Assembly: GCF_001637205.1 (NCBI RefSeq)
Contig: NZ_LVJH01000020.1
Span: 1 to 55,479 of the forward strand
Direction: 5' to 3'
DNA: 55,479 nucleotides
From: Paenibacillus glacialis
GTDB taxonomy: Bacteria; Bacillota; Bacilli; Paenibacillales; Paenibacillaceae
Part shown: positions 45,601 through 54,200 of the stretch, one piece after another
Numbering within the stretch: position 1 is the first letter of the stretch
Layout: each line of letters starts with the position of its first letter
Position numbers and translations under genes: made by a program
The notes under the pieces: generated by a model
The model's input: only the letters and a program-made list of their open reading frames with translations
What the model was told of the DNA's origin: nothing
Databases searched by the model: none

Positions 45601-45732
45601 TTATTGGAATTTAATGCACGCCGTTTGAAGAAGGAGAAAGTCAAGGAATGGGCGCAAGGGTATGTCAAACTGCTAAGAATGGCTGTTCATCAGTTTCAAC
45701 AGACGGCAAATTCCGGCACGGACGATAACTAG
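33667..45732 (+). CDS. Lipo-NRPS: AL-PCP-(C-A-PCP)x3-degenerate C
   Basis: This 4,021-residue multidomain synthetase contains, in order: an acyl-AMP ligase (1-565; FTSGSTG at 172, SWLPLTHDMGLIGFH like the MycA/PksJ loading domains); PCP1 (Ser618); C1 (HHLITDG at 805); A1 (YTSGSTG at 1279); PCP2 (Ser1669); C2 (HHIIADG at 1849); A2 (2321); PCP3 (Ser2717); C3 (HHIVSDG at 2897); A3 (3364); PCP4 (Ser3763); and a C-terminal region (3800-4021) resembling the second lobe of a C domain without the HHxxxDG motif. The specificity residues I read are DGFFLGVVF-K for A1 (the Ile code of bacitracin synthetase differs at one position) and DVWHFSLVD-K for A2 and A3 (Ser). No epimerase, methyltransferase or thioesterase is present. 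PCP4 would hand its chain to the KS of the hybrid protein downstream. The ATG follows GGGGAGC. Confidence 0.95.
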   Translation: MSLVHNLSQVLLASLRNGAGITFCEAGRERFMSYGQLLETAQVVLGQLQERGMGVKSYVVLQTEDNERFIVLFWACVLGGMIPVPLTAGRTDEGRRKLLQVSKQLGEPYLLCEPDIWESVVAYCSKNEEDHAVEKLQSRMMYIEEVMEAGVGLGRRGSIYDSTEEDVAVIQFTSGSTGDPKGVVLTHGNLLSNMRAIMAGSQSTEADSSLSWLPLTHDMGLIGFHLTPILGEMNQWQMPTSMFVLHPMKWMELTNKHRITCLSSPNFGYVHFLQHFKAESALHWDLSSVRLIFNGAEPISATHIRQFIVHMKPYGLNENCIFPVYGLAEASLAVTFPHVEERLNTLYLNRKSLNIDDEIQIISSEDPDYIEIVELGFPVLDCNVRVCNEKGKEISDSNVGLVHIKGSNVTKGYFNRPDVNEVTISTDGWLNTGDLGFIRDGRLYVTGRMKDIIFVNGQNVYPHDLEALVSEVNGAEIGKVAICAVQDDVSKQDEIAVFIQYRGKLGGFMSLRDQIQRLLNRRTGFHVKLIVPVRRIPKTTSGKIQRYVLADSMRCGEFASVLAELYLLEQTLEIVPTEEIIVPPSTDSERKILSIWQKVLKRDRIGIDSHFLEHGGNSLRATYVAAQLQEAFGKDISLGELFQHHTVRSLATFIDNMEGNVRSNALGRIEKAESRERYPASSAQRRLYILEEMNPGLLNYHLPQSITIAGKLDLDRFKQSWRLLVGRHAGLRTSFVMEDDRVVQQIAKDVEVPIAYADGREWLDSGIQSRMKSFLQPYSLDKAPLFRIELITLEDERHLMLFDMHHLITDGTAMGILIGEFVALYEGKELPPLPVDYGDIVLWEEATKQDERKVKQQLYWRQLFDNGVPMVNIPTDYLRPLSPSYRGATEKVVLDAKLTTELELLATQTWSTLYAVLVSIYYILLSKYTEADDVVIGTAAAGRTRSEMDGIVGLFVNMVPLRLQVDHTLPLSQCLKKMSGDMMASLDNQEVPYEEIVELAQAKREYGRNPMFDTVFTLQNMELPEFRATEVTFKPAPMDTNTAKFDMSWECVSSEEGIHISIEYALDLYSSETVQQFARHYIALAREAVRYPDAPLIELNLLDTDERSMLMGNSQAQQTPYPRDIPLHRIFERQVSLVPEHIAVVLEEESMTYAELNEAANALARWMTNRGVTQHSRVALVLSRSCDMPIAILAVLKTGSAYVPIDPKYPADRIRFMLQDAGISTLIAGASTTSMCRELLHDSDIDVIDMDARRGEWRKEDNHNLSVESTAQDIAYIMYTSGSTGIPKGILTTHRNVSRVVVDTDYIRLTDEDVLLQLSNYAFDGSTFDLFGALLNGAKLVLVNEEDLLDVDQLIRLIRSNNVSVFFTTTALFNTLVDHGLEELSKLRHILFGGERASAPHVKRALCALGPGVLLHVYGPTESTVFATCYKVEELEPDGVIIPIGQPIAHSEAYVLDVSGNMVPALVPGELCIAGDGVASGYLNMQEMTDSKFIPHPFKAGELLYKTGDLVRRLPDGNLEFMDRMDTQVKLRGFRIELGEIESKLLECMGMREAVVVLKYRDSDPLLCAYVVAGESISIEQLRTELGAKLPMFMIPSAFVQLEKLPLTANGKLNKNALPEPDYTAQGVAAAYVAPATLTEEKVAGIWQQVLKVEAVGVCDHFFEHGGHSLKAATLVSEIYKQCQVRMPIKEIFQRPTVREQAAWIDGASKEAFDPILQVPMSSSYPLSPSQQRIFLIEAMGDVGITYHIPLVLRLTKQVQRSELTWGIRELISLHEPLRTSFRLIGGEACQIVHEQVHFELQETECEENGLEELFRTFVQPLDLAQAPLLDARLVSCESGEAYLFFNLHHIIADGISIGLIMEQLVQLVDGENLEPPLVHYKDYAVWRTKQNVTERLLESDRYWQSQLAAPLPLLDMPLDFPRGERQSFGGETVIFDIPVQLSNRLQELSDTIGVSLNSVLFASYAILLQNYTGQRDLVIGALTAGRTHPDTTNMVGMFNGFLPIRLEVEEVESFIQIAKDAHEQLLAAFEYQETSFDRMIEAAQLSYEPSRNALFDTMLILHNQFDANPEVKGRTWGLQPVPISGNATSKLDFKLDIYGQGSSGLRGELEFNTSLFRRDTMERLAQRLMILLEQVIDHPAESSSSIRLISDMEEQVLLREWNDTTNDYPQGYTIHGMFETQVAKTPDAIAIRSREGTLTYWELNERANRLALQLRNKGVEADSIIPIVAQRSFAMMIGIMGILKAGAAYLPIDPEFPEDRIRYILEDSGATLLCAERRWMDRLSFEGEIVDLEGLEESVQLHSEVLEPISSSRNLAYVIYTSGSTGKPKGVMIEHESVINRLNWMQSQYPIDSQDIILQKTPITFDVSVWELFWWSFVGASVYLLDPHGEKEPQVMMNVVDEESVTVMHFVPSMLGVFLQYATESGRHKPLGDMRYVFTSGEALKPAHVEGFYQMISRGEANTRLINLYGPTEATVDVSAYDCANYSQGSVPIGAPIYNTRLYIVDEQLSLQPIGIPGELCIAGVGLARGYLNRGELTSEKFVTDPFFPGERMYRTGDRARWLSDGNIEYLGRFDHQVKIRGLRIECGEIEHALLQLETISDAIVTTVKDRVGEVALCAYVVTTYTFDERELKNTLKRSLPEYMVPSLFVFMSALPLSASGKTDRNRLPQPTFTDSVGGGEPRSETERRLAELWKHILGVDRVSVDDHFFVLGGHSLRAAQLSGAVEQQLEVAFSLKDVFGVPVLEDMAAFIDAAPRKAVVHIQRAKQQATYPLSLAQNRMFVLHHVNPSGTTYNLPLALKMIGELDMERMQRALQGLIDRHEPLRTSFEWNDGVPVQRIHEDVTLIANVTRVEDVDNADGMQEFIEPFDLQQAPLLRASLITNGEQDHMLLLDMHHIVSDGISMSVLAGDFAALYGGGTLTPLDIQYRDVAVWQQAWMSSDERYRQEQYWQETLSGTLPLLDLPTDRPRSSEQSFAGSKLIDTLPPSLMEEVESLAIASDMTPYHVMLACFHVLLYKMTGQEDIIVGTPIGGRFHPVTEPLVGMFVNTVAIRSEPSGDLTFLKFAEAIKGSVLGAMHNGMLPFEHCVTALDVPRDLSRNPIFDVMFVLQNMETPTMEADKLQLKTCSLEHAVSKLDMTFELAEREGRIDIAVEYATALFDTESIRRMISYYIRIVETVTRDEHIPLCQISLLTVEEEAKQITDFNETAIAYPSQRTVESYLEAQAEWIPHATAVVDESAEISYGELNERANRLARALRKRGVKCEDTVAIMMERSIEMIIAIFGILKAGAAYVPIAPQLPEERIQYMLSDSGATIVLTRGTGIRNLPLGSEILDVAVVLQQEQNGSALEKIHHSRNLAYVLYTSGSTGQPKGVMIEHHSVVNRIMWMQNNYALDMNDVILQKTPITFDVSVWELFWWSFVGAKLCLLEPGGEKDPGAIVNAIAKHAVTTMHFVPSMLHLFMDSPGIVDAGEDLASLRTVFASGEALTVDHVERFRSNLGKPYHVALVNLYGPTEATVDVSYYDCMREGSLTSVPIGKPIDNISLYVVNDALRIQPVGIAGELCISGVGLARGYWRRPDLTNDRFVKNPFVSGGVMYRTGDLARWLPDGNIEYLGRLDHQVKIRGYRIECGEIEHALTNHPSVKEAVVIKREGNAGSSAFLCAYVITEESVTSIQLREHLATTLPDYMIPAFYMELPQMPLSPNGKVDRKALPTPDGMLDTGISYVEVSGDTERTIAVVWGELLGRSDIGANHNFFDVGGESLLLIRVHQRLDELYPGVLKVTDLFNYPTIASLAEYIESHGDKLRLWHWSGIPLRDDCSNEAYAAQWKSSFQLTLDTDLVQGLAKLAESQSVAVESVTLALYLLFWKQQANSNLILLPVATSKGRIAPIEIDFSTVKEFNEMLQVVVSSLNDAEVEYDVQQVKLERGSHDGFSVAPLYVDGSKNSMTAGQELLQVFDIVLTMDINKGTAVKGVINGLLEFNARRLKKEKVKEWAQGYVKLLRMAVHQFQQTANSGTDDN

Positions 45733-45765
45733 ACAAACAAATCTAATAAGCAAAGGAGCACCTAT

Positions 45766-46620
45766 GTGAAAAAGATATTATTAATGATTGGGAATATTGC
45801 TCTCTATTTGGGTATCTTCTATGCCGTGCTATTTTTGCTAAGGGCGACCTATCAGTGGGAGGCTACTACTGGCTTTGCGAGATTTCTAGATTATAATCCT
45901 GCTATGTTCATGGCAGTGCTCTCTGGTTCAATCTTGTTGCTCTATATGCTGTTATTCCGCTTGAAGAAAAGTATTTGGCCCGGGCAGGGGCAAACCTTGT
46001 TTCAGGCGAGTAGGTTTAAACGAATTTCATTCAAAAATACCGTGTTTATGTTTGGGATGGGGTTAGCAGGCTGTCTATTTAGCATCGGGCTTATGGAAAT
46101 AGACCTTGTAGCACGCAACTTCCCTTCCATTCCAGGTCTTGTGAATGACATGTTGAGAAGTGACTCCATAGTCTTCGTCATACTTGGAGTAGGTCTTCTA
46201 GGTCCAATTTACGAGGAGATATTGTTTAGAGGATTAATTTACAATCATTTACGATCCGTTATGCCTATGATCGCTGCGATTATTGTACAAGCTGCAGTCT
46301 ATGCATATTTTCAACCGAGTCTAAGTTTGTCTGCTATCGGACTTGGATCGGGGATTATATATGCGATATTGTGCATTCGACTGTCCTCCATATGGGCTCC
46401 AATTATTTTACAAACTTCAGCGATGAGTCTGATCTTTATTGCTAAGTATGTTGGATTCTATGAAACAGTAGATAAACTAGGCGAAGGTATGCTTTATGTC
46501 ATAACCATTGTGAGCTTACTCAGTTTACTAGCAGGTACTGTATATGTATGGAGAAATGGCAATGGAGAAACTAGGAACCCTGTACAAGGGAAATCTATTC
46601 CGACGAGTGGGGGGTTATAA
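45766..46620 (+). CDS. CPBP-family membrane protein 1
   Basis: This 284-residue protein with about eight membrane segments belongs to the CPBP (CAAX protease and bacteriocin-processing, Abi) family. Motif 1, EEILFRG, is intact (Glu150, Glu151, Arg155). The motif 2 region reads VYAYFQ without the usual His, and the motif 3 region reads WAPIILQ (Gln216) where His is usual. Proteolysis is therefore doubtful. GTG at 45766 follows AAAGGAG. It lies 33 bases after the synthetase gene and is the first of three such genes in a row. It may serve in immunity or export, or as a membrane anchor for the biosynthetic enzymes. Confidence 0.85.
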   Translation: MKKILLMIGNIALYLGIFYAVLFLLRATYQWEATTGFARFLDYNPAMFMAVLSGSILLLYMLLFRLKKSIWPGQGQTLFQASRFKRISFKNTVFMFGMGLAGCLFSIGLMEIDLVARNFPSIPGLVNDMLRSDSIVFVILGVGLLGPIYEEILFRGLIYNHLRSVMPMIAAIIVQAAVYAYFQPSLSLSAIGLGSGIIYAILCIRLSSIWAPIILQTSAMSLIFIAKYVGFYETVDKLGEGMLYVITIVSLLSLLAGTVYVWRNGNGETRNPVQGKSIPTSGGL

Positions 46621-46621
46621 G

Positions 46622-47422
46622 TTGAAACAATGGGGTCTAATGTTAGCAAAAGTTGGCGTTATTATCGGCATTTATTTTGCTTGGTTTTTCACGGCACTTT
46701 ATATATTCAATCATTTCATTTATCAGGATAATGCCTGGTTTCAACAGAATACATTAATCTTTATCGTCTTTAATGATATTGTGAGTTTCCCGCTTATGTA
46801 CCTCGCACTGAAATATATTTTTAAAGTGAATATATTTCAAGCTGCACGGTATCGGAAGATGGGAGGGAGAGCGCTTGTGCTTTCCCTAGTTGTTGGCTTA
46901 GGAGCAGGGTTATTTACGGTTGCATTCGCACAATGGCCAGGAATTCAATCCGAATTGGTTCAATTCAATACGCTTTTTGATTACCTTTATCGAGTTGAGT
47001 GGTATGTGTTTCTACTGTTCCTTCTTCTTGGAAACATATATAAGGAAACGTTATTCAGAGGGGTACTCCTTAATGCGTTTAGAGGCGTCCTTCCATTAGT
47101 TATTTCCATTATTCTTCAAGGTATTTTGTACGGCGTATTATTTTTTACCGGTGATATCCCACTATCGATTTATGGGTTTCTAGGAGCTGTTATTTTTGCT
47201 CTGATCTATGTCTGGTTCGATTCCATATGGGCGCCAATAGCCGCTCAAGTGGCTTGCCAAGGCATACAGTATATCCTGTGGCATTGGGGTCCTAAGACGG
47301 ATAATCTTCCTGTTTTAATAACTGGAATGGTCATATCACTCGTAATCATTGTCATCGGAATGTTCTTATCCAAGCGGGCGGTTCGTAATACATCAACAAA
47401 TCAAGGGGCGATTAATCTGTGA
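46622..47422 (+). CDS. CPBP-family membrane protein 2
   Basis: The 266-residue paralogue of the preceding protein has about eight membrane segments. Motif 1 is YKETLFRG, so the first catalytic Glu is Lys141, while Glu142 and Arg146 remain. Motif 2 (LQGILYGVLFF) and motif 3 (WAPIAAQVACQ) lack His. It is probably not a protease. The TTG start at 46622 comes one base after the stop of gene 1, with a GGGGGG ribosome binding site inside that gene's end; a longer upstream frame overlaps gene 1 and is unlikely. Confidence 0.82.
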   Translation: MKQWGLMLAKVGVIIGIYFAWFFTALYIFNHFIYQDNAWFQQNTLIFIVFNDIVSFPLMYLALKYIFKVNIFQAARYRKMGGRALVLSLVVGLGAGLFTVAFAQWPGIQSELVQFNTLFDYLYRVEWYVFLLFLLLGNIYKETLFRGVLLNAFRGVLPLVISIILQGILYGVLFFTGDIPLSIYGFLGAVIFALIYVWFDSIWAPIAAQVACQGIQYILWHWGPKTDNLPVLITGMVISLVIIVIGMFLSKRAVRNTSTNQGAINL

Positions 47423-48213
47423 GAACAGTATTGATATTCGCTAAATCTCTGTTATATCTCATCATTTATGCAGGAATCGTCATGGTTATGAATCAAGCGA
47501 TATATAACTGGATAACACAGCCGGAGCTAAAAACTTGGTTTAACAACAATCCAGCGAGCATTTTTATTATCGCAAATCTCATTGTTCTCGCACTCTATGT
47601 ACCTCTACAACGCTTGCAACGTATTTCTTTTGCCGATCTGGGTTTTGTCCCTCCGAAATCGTTGATGGTTAGCGCTGGAGCGGGCCTTTCACTGGGTCTG
47701 TTTATTGCATCATTCTCAGGGATCTCATGGATCAAGGACAATTATCCTGAAATATCCAATCTAGTAACATTCATTATTGATGGAGGGCACTTTCTGGTTA
47801 TTTTGTTTGGCAGCATCCTACTAGGCTCTTTATTGGAAGAATGGCTCTTCCGTGGTTTGTTGCTACATTTGTTCCGCGAGCGATTCTCCACGCTATTGTC
47901 GGTATTGCTACAAGCTGTGTTTTTTGGGGCTGTTTTTATGAACATAACCGTAGGTCTCTTTGCGGCACTAGGAGCAGTTATTTATGGTGTGATTCGTGTC
48001 TCGACAGGGTCGCTATGGTCATCATTAATTACACATATGATCAGTACGACCTCCCTGTATGTTGTATCGCTATTCATAAAAGAATGGTCTTCAGGTACGG
48101 TGGTTGCACTTACCATTATTAGCGGATTGGCGCTACTAGCGCATATCTTTGTTCTGTTATTTCGTTCTCGCCGACTGCCACAGAATAAGCAAGCAGCAGG
48201 TAGCTTCAAATAG
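47419..48213 (+). CDS. CPBP-family membrane protein 3
   Basis: This 264-residue third paralogue keeps motif 1 as EEWLFRG (Glu140, Glu141, Arg145) and a His in motif 3 (SLITHMIST, His206). The motif 2 His is missing (FFGAVFM). It is thus the least degenerate of the three. Its GTG start overlaps the stop of gene 2 (GTGA), indicating coupled translation. The three proteins may assemble together in the membrane, with one carrying residual catalytic function. Confidence 0.84.
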   Translation: MRTVLIFAKSLLYLIIYAGIVMVMNQAIYNWITQPELKTWFNNNPASIFIIANLIVLALYVPLQRLQRISFADLGFVPPKSLMVSAGAGLSLGLFIASFSGISWIKDNYPEISNLVTFIIDGGHFLVILFGSILLGSLLEEWLFRGLLLHLFRERFSTLLSVLLQAVFFGAVFMNITVGLFAALGAVIYGVIRVSTGSLWSSLITHMISTTSLYVVSLFIKEWSSGTVVALTIISGLALLAHIFVLLFRSRRLPQNKQAAGSFK

Positions 48214-48234
48214 AGTAGGAAGGGAGTGTGAGGC

Positions 48235-51200
48235 ATGTTTCAACTTGATCTGCTGGAGGAGAAATCGGATATACTCAAATCGGATGTATTCGATGATGAA
48301 ATTATAGAAACATCATTAAACGAAATAGCAATTGTAGGTATTTCCGCAAAGTTGCCTCAGGCTCAGACTCATAACGAATTTTGGGACGTGTTGCTTAGTG
48401 GTATCGATTGTGTAGGTGAATTTCCGGAGTCTCGTCGACGTGAACTTGAACCGTATTTACACAAGCTTGGAGCAATGTACAACCATGTTTCTATATTTGA
48501 TGGAGCATATCTGGACGATATTTCGTCATTTGATTATTCATTCTTTCGATTATCTCCCAAAGAAGCTTCTTTGATGAGTCCCAACCAGAGGTTGTTTCTA
48601 CAGACGGCATGTAACGCACTTGAGGATGGTGGATATGGGGGAGAGGCGCTTCAAGGTACGCGTACGGGTGTTTTTATCGGTCATAATGCAGATGCGTTAC
48701 ATGATTACAAAAGGGTGATCGAGGCGGTTAACCCAGATGCACTCTCTCTAGCAGCTCCAGGAAATTTAAGCTCAATGATAGCAAGCCGGATCTCATATTT
48801 ACTCAATCTAAGAGGACCAGCAATTAGTGTAGATACAGCATGTTCTTCGTCGCTCGTGGCAGTTCATCTGGCTTGTCAGTCTATTCGTAGTGGAGAATGT
48901 GACATGGCATTAGCTGGTAGCGTAAAGATCAATCTGTTACCGCTTGATATCGGTATTCGGTTAGGTATTGAATCAAGTGATAATCGTGCCAAACCGTTTG
49001 ATGATTCCTCGAACGGAACAGGTATCGGAGACGGTGTTGTAGCCATGTTACTTAAACCACTGTCCACAGCGCTTCAAGATGGAGATCACATCTACGCTGT
49101 CATTAAAGGCAGTGCTACCAATCAAGACGGAAGTTCAGTTGGTATCACTGCTCCGAATGCGTTGGCACAAGAAGATGTGATTGTTCGTGCTTGGGAAGCT
49201 GCGGGAATTGATCCTGAGACGGTGACTTATATGGAAGCGCACGGTACGGGGACTACGCTAGGAGATCCGATTGAGGTTGACGGTATAACACGTGCATTCA
49301 GCCGATTTACGGATAAAATGCAGTTCTGTGCAATCGGTTCTGTTAAAAGTAATATCGGTCACCTAGATCATGCGGCAGGTATCGTCGGTCTACTAAAGGG
49401 AGTACTCTCGCTCTATAATAAGCAACTTCCGCCGACGTTGCATTTTCGATTACCGAATCGCAAAATTTCATTTGTTGATTCTCCCCTCTATGTGAATAAC
49501 GAGTTGACGCCATGGAGCGATGAAGACGGGGCGAGACGTTGTGGGGTTAGCGCATTTGGTATGAGTGGTACCAATTGTCATGTCGTACTGGAGGAAGCTC
49601 CTCCAATAATTAATGAGATTAGTAATTATGAAGCAGAGAATGATATGAGTATTCTCTGCTTATCTGGGCATAGCAAGAGAGCACTGAAACAGATCGTTCA
49701 GAATTATCGGGAATGGATTTCTGCCCGTGATATGGATAGTTGGAGCATGGAAGATCTTTGTTTCACTGCCGCCACGGGACGTGGTCATTACAAGTATAGA
49801 CTTGCTATCGTTGCAACTGATCAGGTTGAGCTTAGACGAATTCTTAATTCGCTGGACATCGAACGGATTGGGGACATAAATACGCAGGATGTGTATTATG
49901 GGCTGTCGGCTTCGTCGGACACTGTCATAAGTGACGAAGTGCTTGTGCAGGAGCTTCTGGATCACGAAGCGAGCGGTAAACGAAGAGATTGCGGGAAACT
50001 AAACCAAATAGCTGAGCGTTATGTTGCCGGCGTTAGAATTAATTGGGTACGGATGTACAGTAGAGGGTATCGAAAGCGTATTCCTATCCCCGTATATCCT
50101 TTCGACCGTCATTCCTGCTGGGTTGAAGAGGCAAGTGTTAAGTCGAATGTTTCCCCACTATCCATGATTCAAGACTTGTGGACACGCAATGAGGTTCCAG
50201 CGGACCTGAGAATCGAAATGGAAGAAACATTTGCTAACTGGCGTGGTAGGCTTCAGCAGCAGGATCAAGGAGATAAGGGGCAAGGAAAAGTCGTATTACT
50301 ACTCGGTGAATGCGGCAATATGGAAGTGGGACAAAGCGTAGCAGAGGTATGGGGAGAGATGCTCGGATACAACGAGCTTCATACCGAGGCCAATTTCTAT
50401 GAGCTTGGCGGAGATTCTATCATCGCTCTCAAAATTATGAATAGGCTGAGTGAACGATTGAGTGTTCGGCTTGAAATCGTTGATCTGCTCGCTAACCCTG
50501 TACTGGGAACGTTTGTTGATGCAGTTGCTGAACGTAGATTGAAATCTGTGCAGGAAGTGGAGGATGAAGCAATCATCATATTGCCGATTCCATCCGGCGA
50601 ACATTATGCCATATCTTCTCCACAGCAACGAATGTATCTTCAGCAGTTGGCAACACCTGGCGACCGAAGCTACAATTTGCCGGAACTCCTCCACATTGAT
50701 GGCGTTATTGATGCATCTAAGCTGGAATCTTCCATTCAGACTCTCATTCAACGCCATGAGATGTTGAGAACATCGTTTGCAGTTGTTGAGGGAGAAATTC
50801 GGCAGTTTGTTCATGAACATGTATCCTTTACATTAAATAGGTTGCAGGTGAACGAAGAAGAGCTGCCGTTGGTGTTGCAAGACATGTTTGTTCCCTTTGA
50901 TCTAAGTAAAGCTCCACTACTTTATGCGACATTACTCACGATTAATCCAGACCAGCATGTATTGTTGTTGGATCTTCATCATATTGCTTCTGATGGGATG
51001 TCGGCAGGCATATTACTCAGTGAGCTTATAAGTCTTTACCGTGGAGGTTTATTAGAACCTCTTAAGCTACAATACCGCGATTATGCTGCTTGGCAGCAAC
51101 AACTGCCGCAATCGAAGCGTTTGGAGCGGCAGCGTCAGTACTGGATCAATCAATGTGAGGGCGAATGGCCTGTTCTTCAGTTGCCAACGGACTTTCCTCG

Positions 51201-54200
51201 CCCTCCTGTGAAGAGCAGTCGTGGCGAAACCTTTGATCTTTATGTGGATGCTGGGTTGACCGCAAGCATTCGAGAATTGGCAAAAGGGACGGAAAGCACA
51301 CTGTTTATGGTATTGCTTTCTGCATACTACACACTGCTTGCGAAATATACAGGTGGAGAAGATTTTGCTGTCGGTACACCCATTTCCGGACGCGTAAATC
51401 GTGAAGTAGAGTCAGTTGTTGGTATGTTCGTAGGTACACTTGTGTTGCGCGGCTATCCACAAGCTAATAAAACGTTCCTACAGTTGTTGTCTGAGGTGAA
51501 AGCAACAGCGGTTAACGCATATGAGAATGCAGATTTCCCATTTGAAGAGCTAGTCCAACGGGTCGACAGACGTGATGCCAGTCGAAATCCACTGTTTGAT
51601 ACGATGTTTATTATGCAAAATTTAAATACGCCAGATTTCTCCGCAGAAGGTCTGACCTATAAGCATGAACGTTTCCCCCATGGAACGGCTAAATACGATG
51701 TAATGATTCAAGCAGTCGAAGGAAAAGAAGGGATACGTTTAGTTGTCGAGTATTGTACCGATTTATTCCGTCCTGAGACTGTGCAGACATTTATGCGGCA
51801 TTATATATCCTTATTAAAGCATGTAACAAGCAATCCGGGACATACATTAGCGGACTGCGAAATGTTATCTGTGCAAGATTATGACCAGCTTCTATCTGAT
51901 TTCGGAAGTCGTGATACACAGTTCGATCCACCGCGTAGGTTTCATGAATCTTTCGAGGAGCAGGCGTGCTGGGTGCCGGAGAGTTGTGCGATTTCGCACC
52001 GTGGAGAGTCGATCACATACAGAGAACTCAATGAACGAACGAATCGATTGGCTCGGAGGCTTCAACAGAGCGGCGTCGGTACTCATACCATTGTAGGTGT
52101 CATGGCAGAAAGATCGATACCTATGCTGGTAGGTATGATCGCTATTATGAAAGCTGGCGGCGCTTATTTACCCATTGATCCGAATTTCCCTCAAGAACGA
52201 ATTAATTATTTATTGTCTGACAGTGAAACGAAGTTGCTTCTAACAGATCAAATAGATGCTGTGGAAATCGAATCTTCAATAGAATTGATCGCACTTGATG
52301 GCGATTATGTATATGAGGGTGATGGAAGTAATCTGGAGCTGACAGGTTCTGTTGAAGATCCAATGTATGTTATTTATACTTCTGGATCTACAGGCGAGCC
52401 AAAGGGTGTGGTTGTTTCCCATCGGAGCTTATTCAATTTCGGTCATTCGCTCAAGCGGTTTTTTGGTGAGAGGTTTGATGAACGCGATCGATGCTTGAGT
52501 CTGACGAACATTTCGTTTGATGTGAGTGTATGCGAGTTGTTTATGCCACTTATGTTTGGTGCAAGTGTCATCCTCTATCCTGAGCCTAAACTGATTGACC
52601 CAAGGCAACTTGCTTCTGTAATCGCTTCGGAGGGGGTGACCTTTGCCTACATACCTCCGACGTTACTTAAAGATGTCGCGCGCGCATTGGAGCAATCGAA
52701 CACTAAACCTCAGCTTAACAAAATGCTCGTTGGGGTTGAACCTATCAAGGATGAGACACTGGAGTTATTCGTAAGCTTGAACCCAAATATATGTATAGTG
52801 AACGGTTATGGACCTACAGAAGCAACGATTTGTTCCAACATGTATGTGTATGAGCATGGAACGCCATCTGGAAAGACTGTGCCTATTGGAGGACCGATGC
52901 ATGGCGTCGAAATTTATATATTAGGCTTCGGAGACAGACTCGCCCCAATAGGGGTAACGGGTGAGCTATGTATCGCCGGTAGCGGCCTAGCACTAGGTTA
53001 CTATAATAAGCCTGAGTTGACTGCAAGCCGTTTTGTCCAGCATCCAATGCTGGATGGTAAGCTGTTGTATCGTACTGGCGACCTGGCGAAATGGCTTCCG
53101 GACGGCAATGCGATGTATTTAGGCAGGTTGGATCACCAGATTAAGATTAGAGGCATTCGTGTTGAGTTGGGTGAAATACAGATACACTTGTTACGGCATG
53201 AAGCGATAGAGGAAGCTTTTGTTATCGCTACTGAAGATAATGAGGGTGACAAGAGTATTTGCGCTTATATCGTTGTGAATCGTGAAATCGAAAAGGTTGA
53301 AATTAAAAACAGCTTGAAGAGCAAGTTGCCTGATTACATGATCCCGTCCCATTTGATAACGATTGATGCGATACCGCTCACACCAAATGGTAAGGTAGAT
53401 CGGAAGGCTCTGCCTGAGCCTTCCCTCCAGTTGCAGGAAGTAAGAGATATCGTACTGCCACGTACAACATTGGAAGCGGATGTAGTTGAGGTTTGGCAAG
53501 ATGTATTAGGCTTCGGTGATTTTAGTATTTATGACGACTTTTTTGAGCTTGGTGGTCATTCACTTAAAGCTGCCGTGCTGGCAGGCCGCATTCATGCGAA
53601 GATTGGCATCGAGGTGCCCCTCGGTATCTTGTTCCAGGCACCCACTGTTGCGTTGATGGCAGCATGGATTTCAGACGAGGTAAGTCGCAATGATGGTCAG
53701 TTCACACCAACATATGAGCGAATTCAGCGACAACCAGATCGGGTAAATTATCCGATGTCACGGGCGCAAAGAAGATTATATTTGTTGGGATTATTATCAG
53801 TAGAGGATACAGCATATAATTTGTCATTTGTCTTGCATATGCGTGGGAGGCTGGACGTTGCCAAGCTTGAGGAGGCATTTGTTGCAGTCATCACGAGACA
53901 TGAAATTTTGAGGACAACCTTTCATTATGAGGGGATTGAGTTTAACCAGCGTATACACGCTAATGTTATGTTCGATCTTGATATCATCGAATTGAGTGAA
54001 GATGAGAAATCTAACATGTTATCCGATGCAACAATAGTGACAACCAAGGCTTTTATCGATGAACTGATGTTGAAGTTTATACAACCATTCAACTTGGAAA
54101 CAGGGCCCTTACTTCGTGTAGGCCTGGTTTCGTTGGACCAGGATAGTCACTTACTATTGTTAGATATGCATCATATTGTGTCTGACGGTGTATCCATTGG

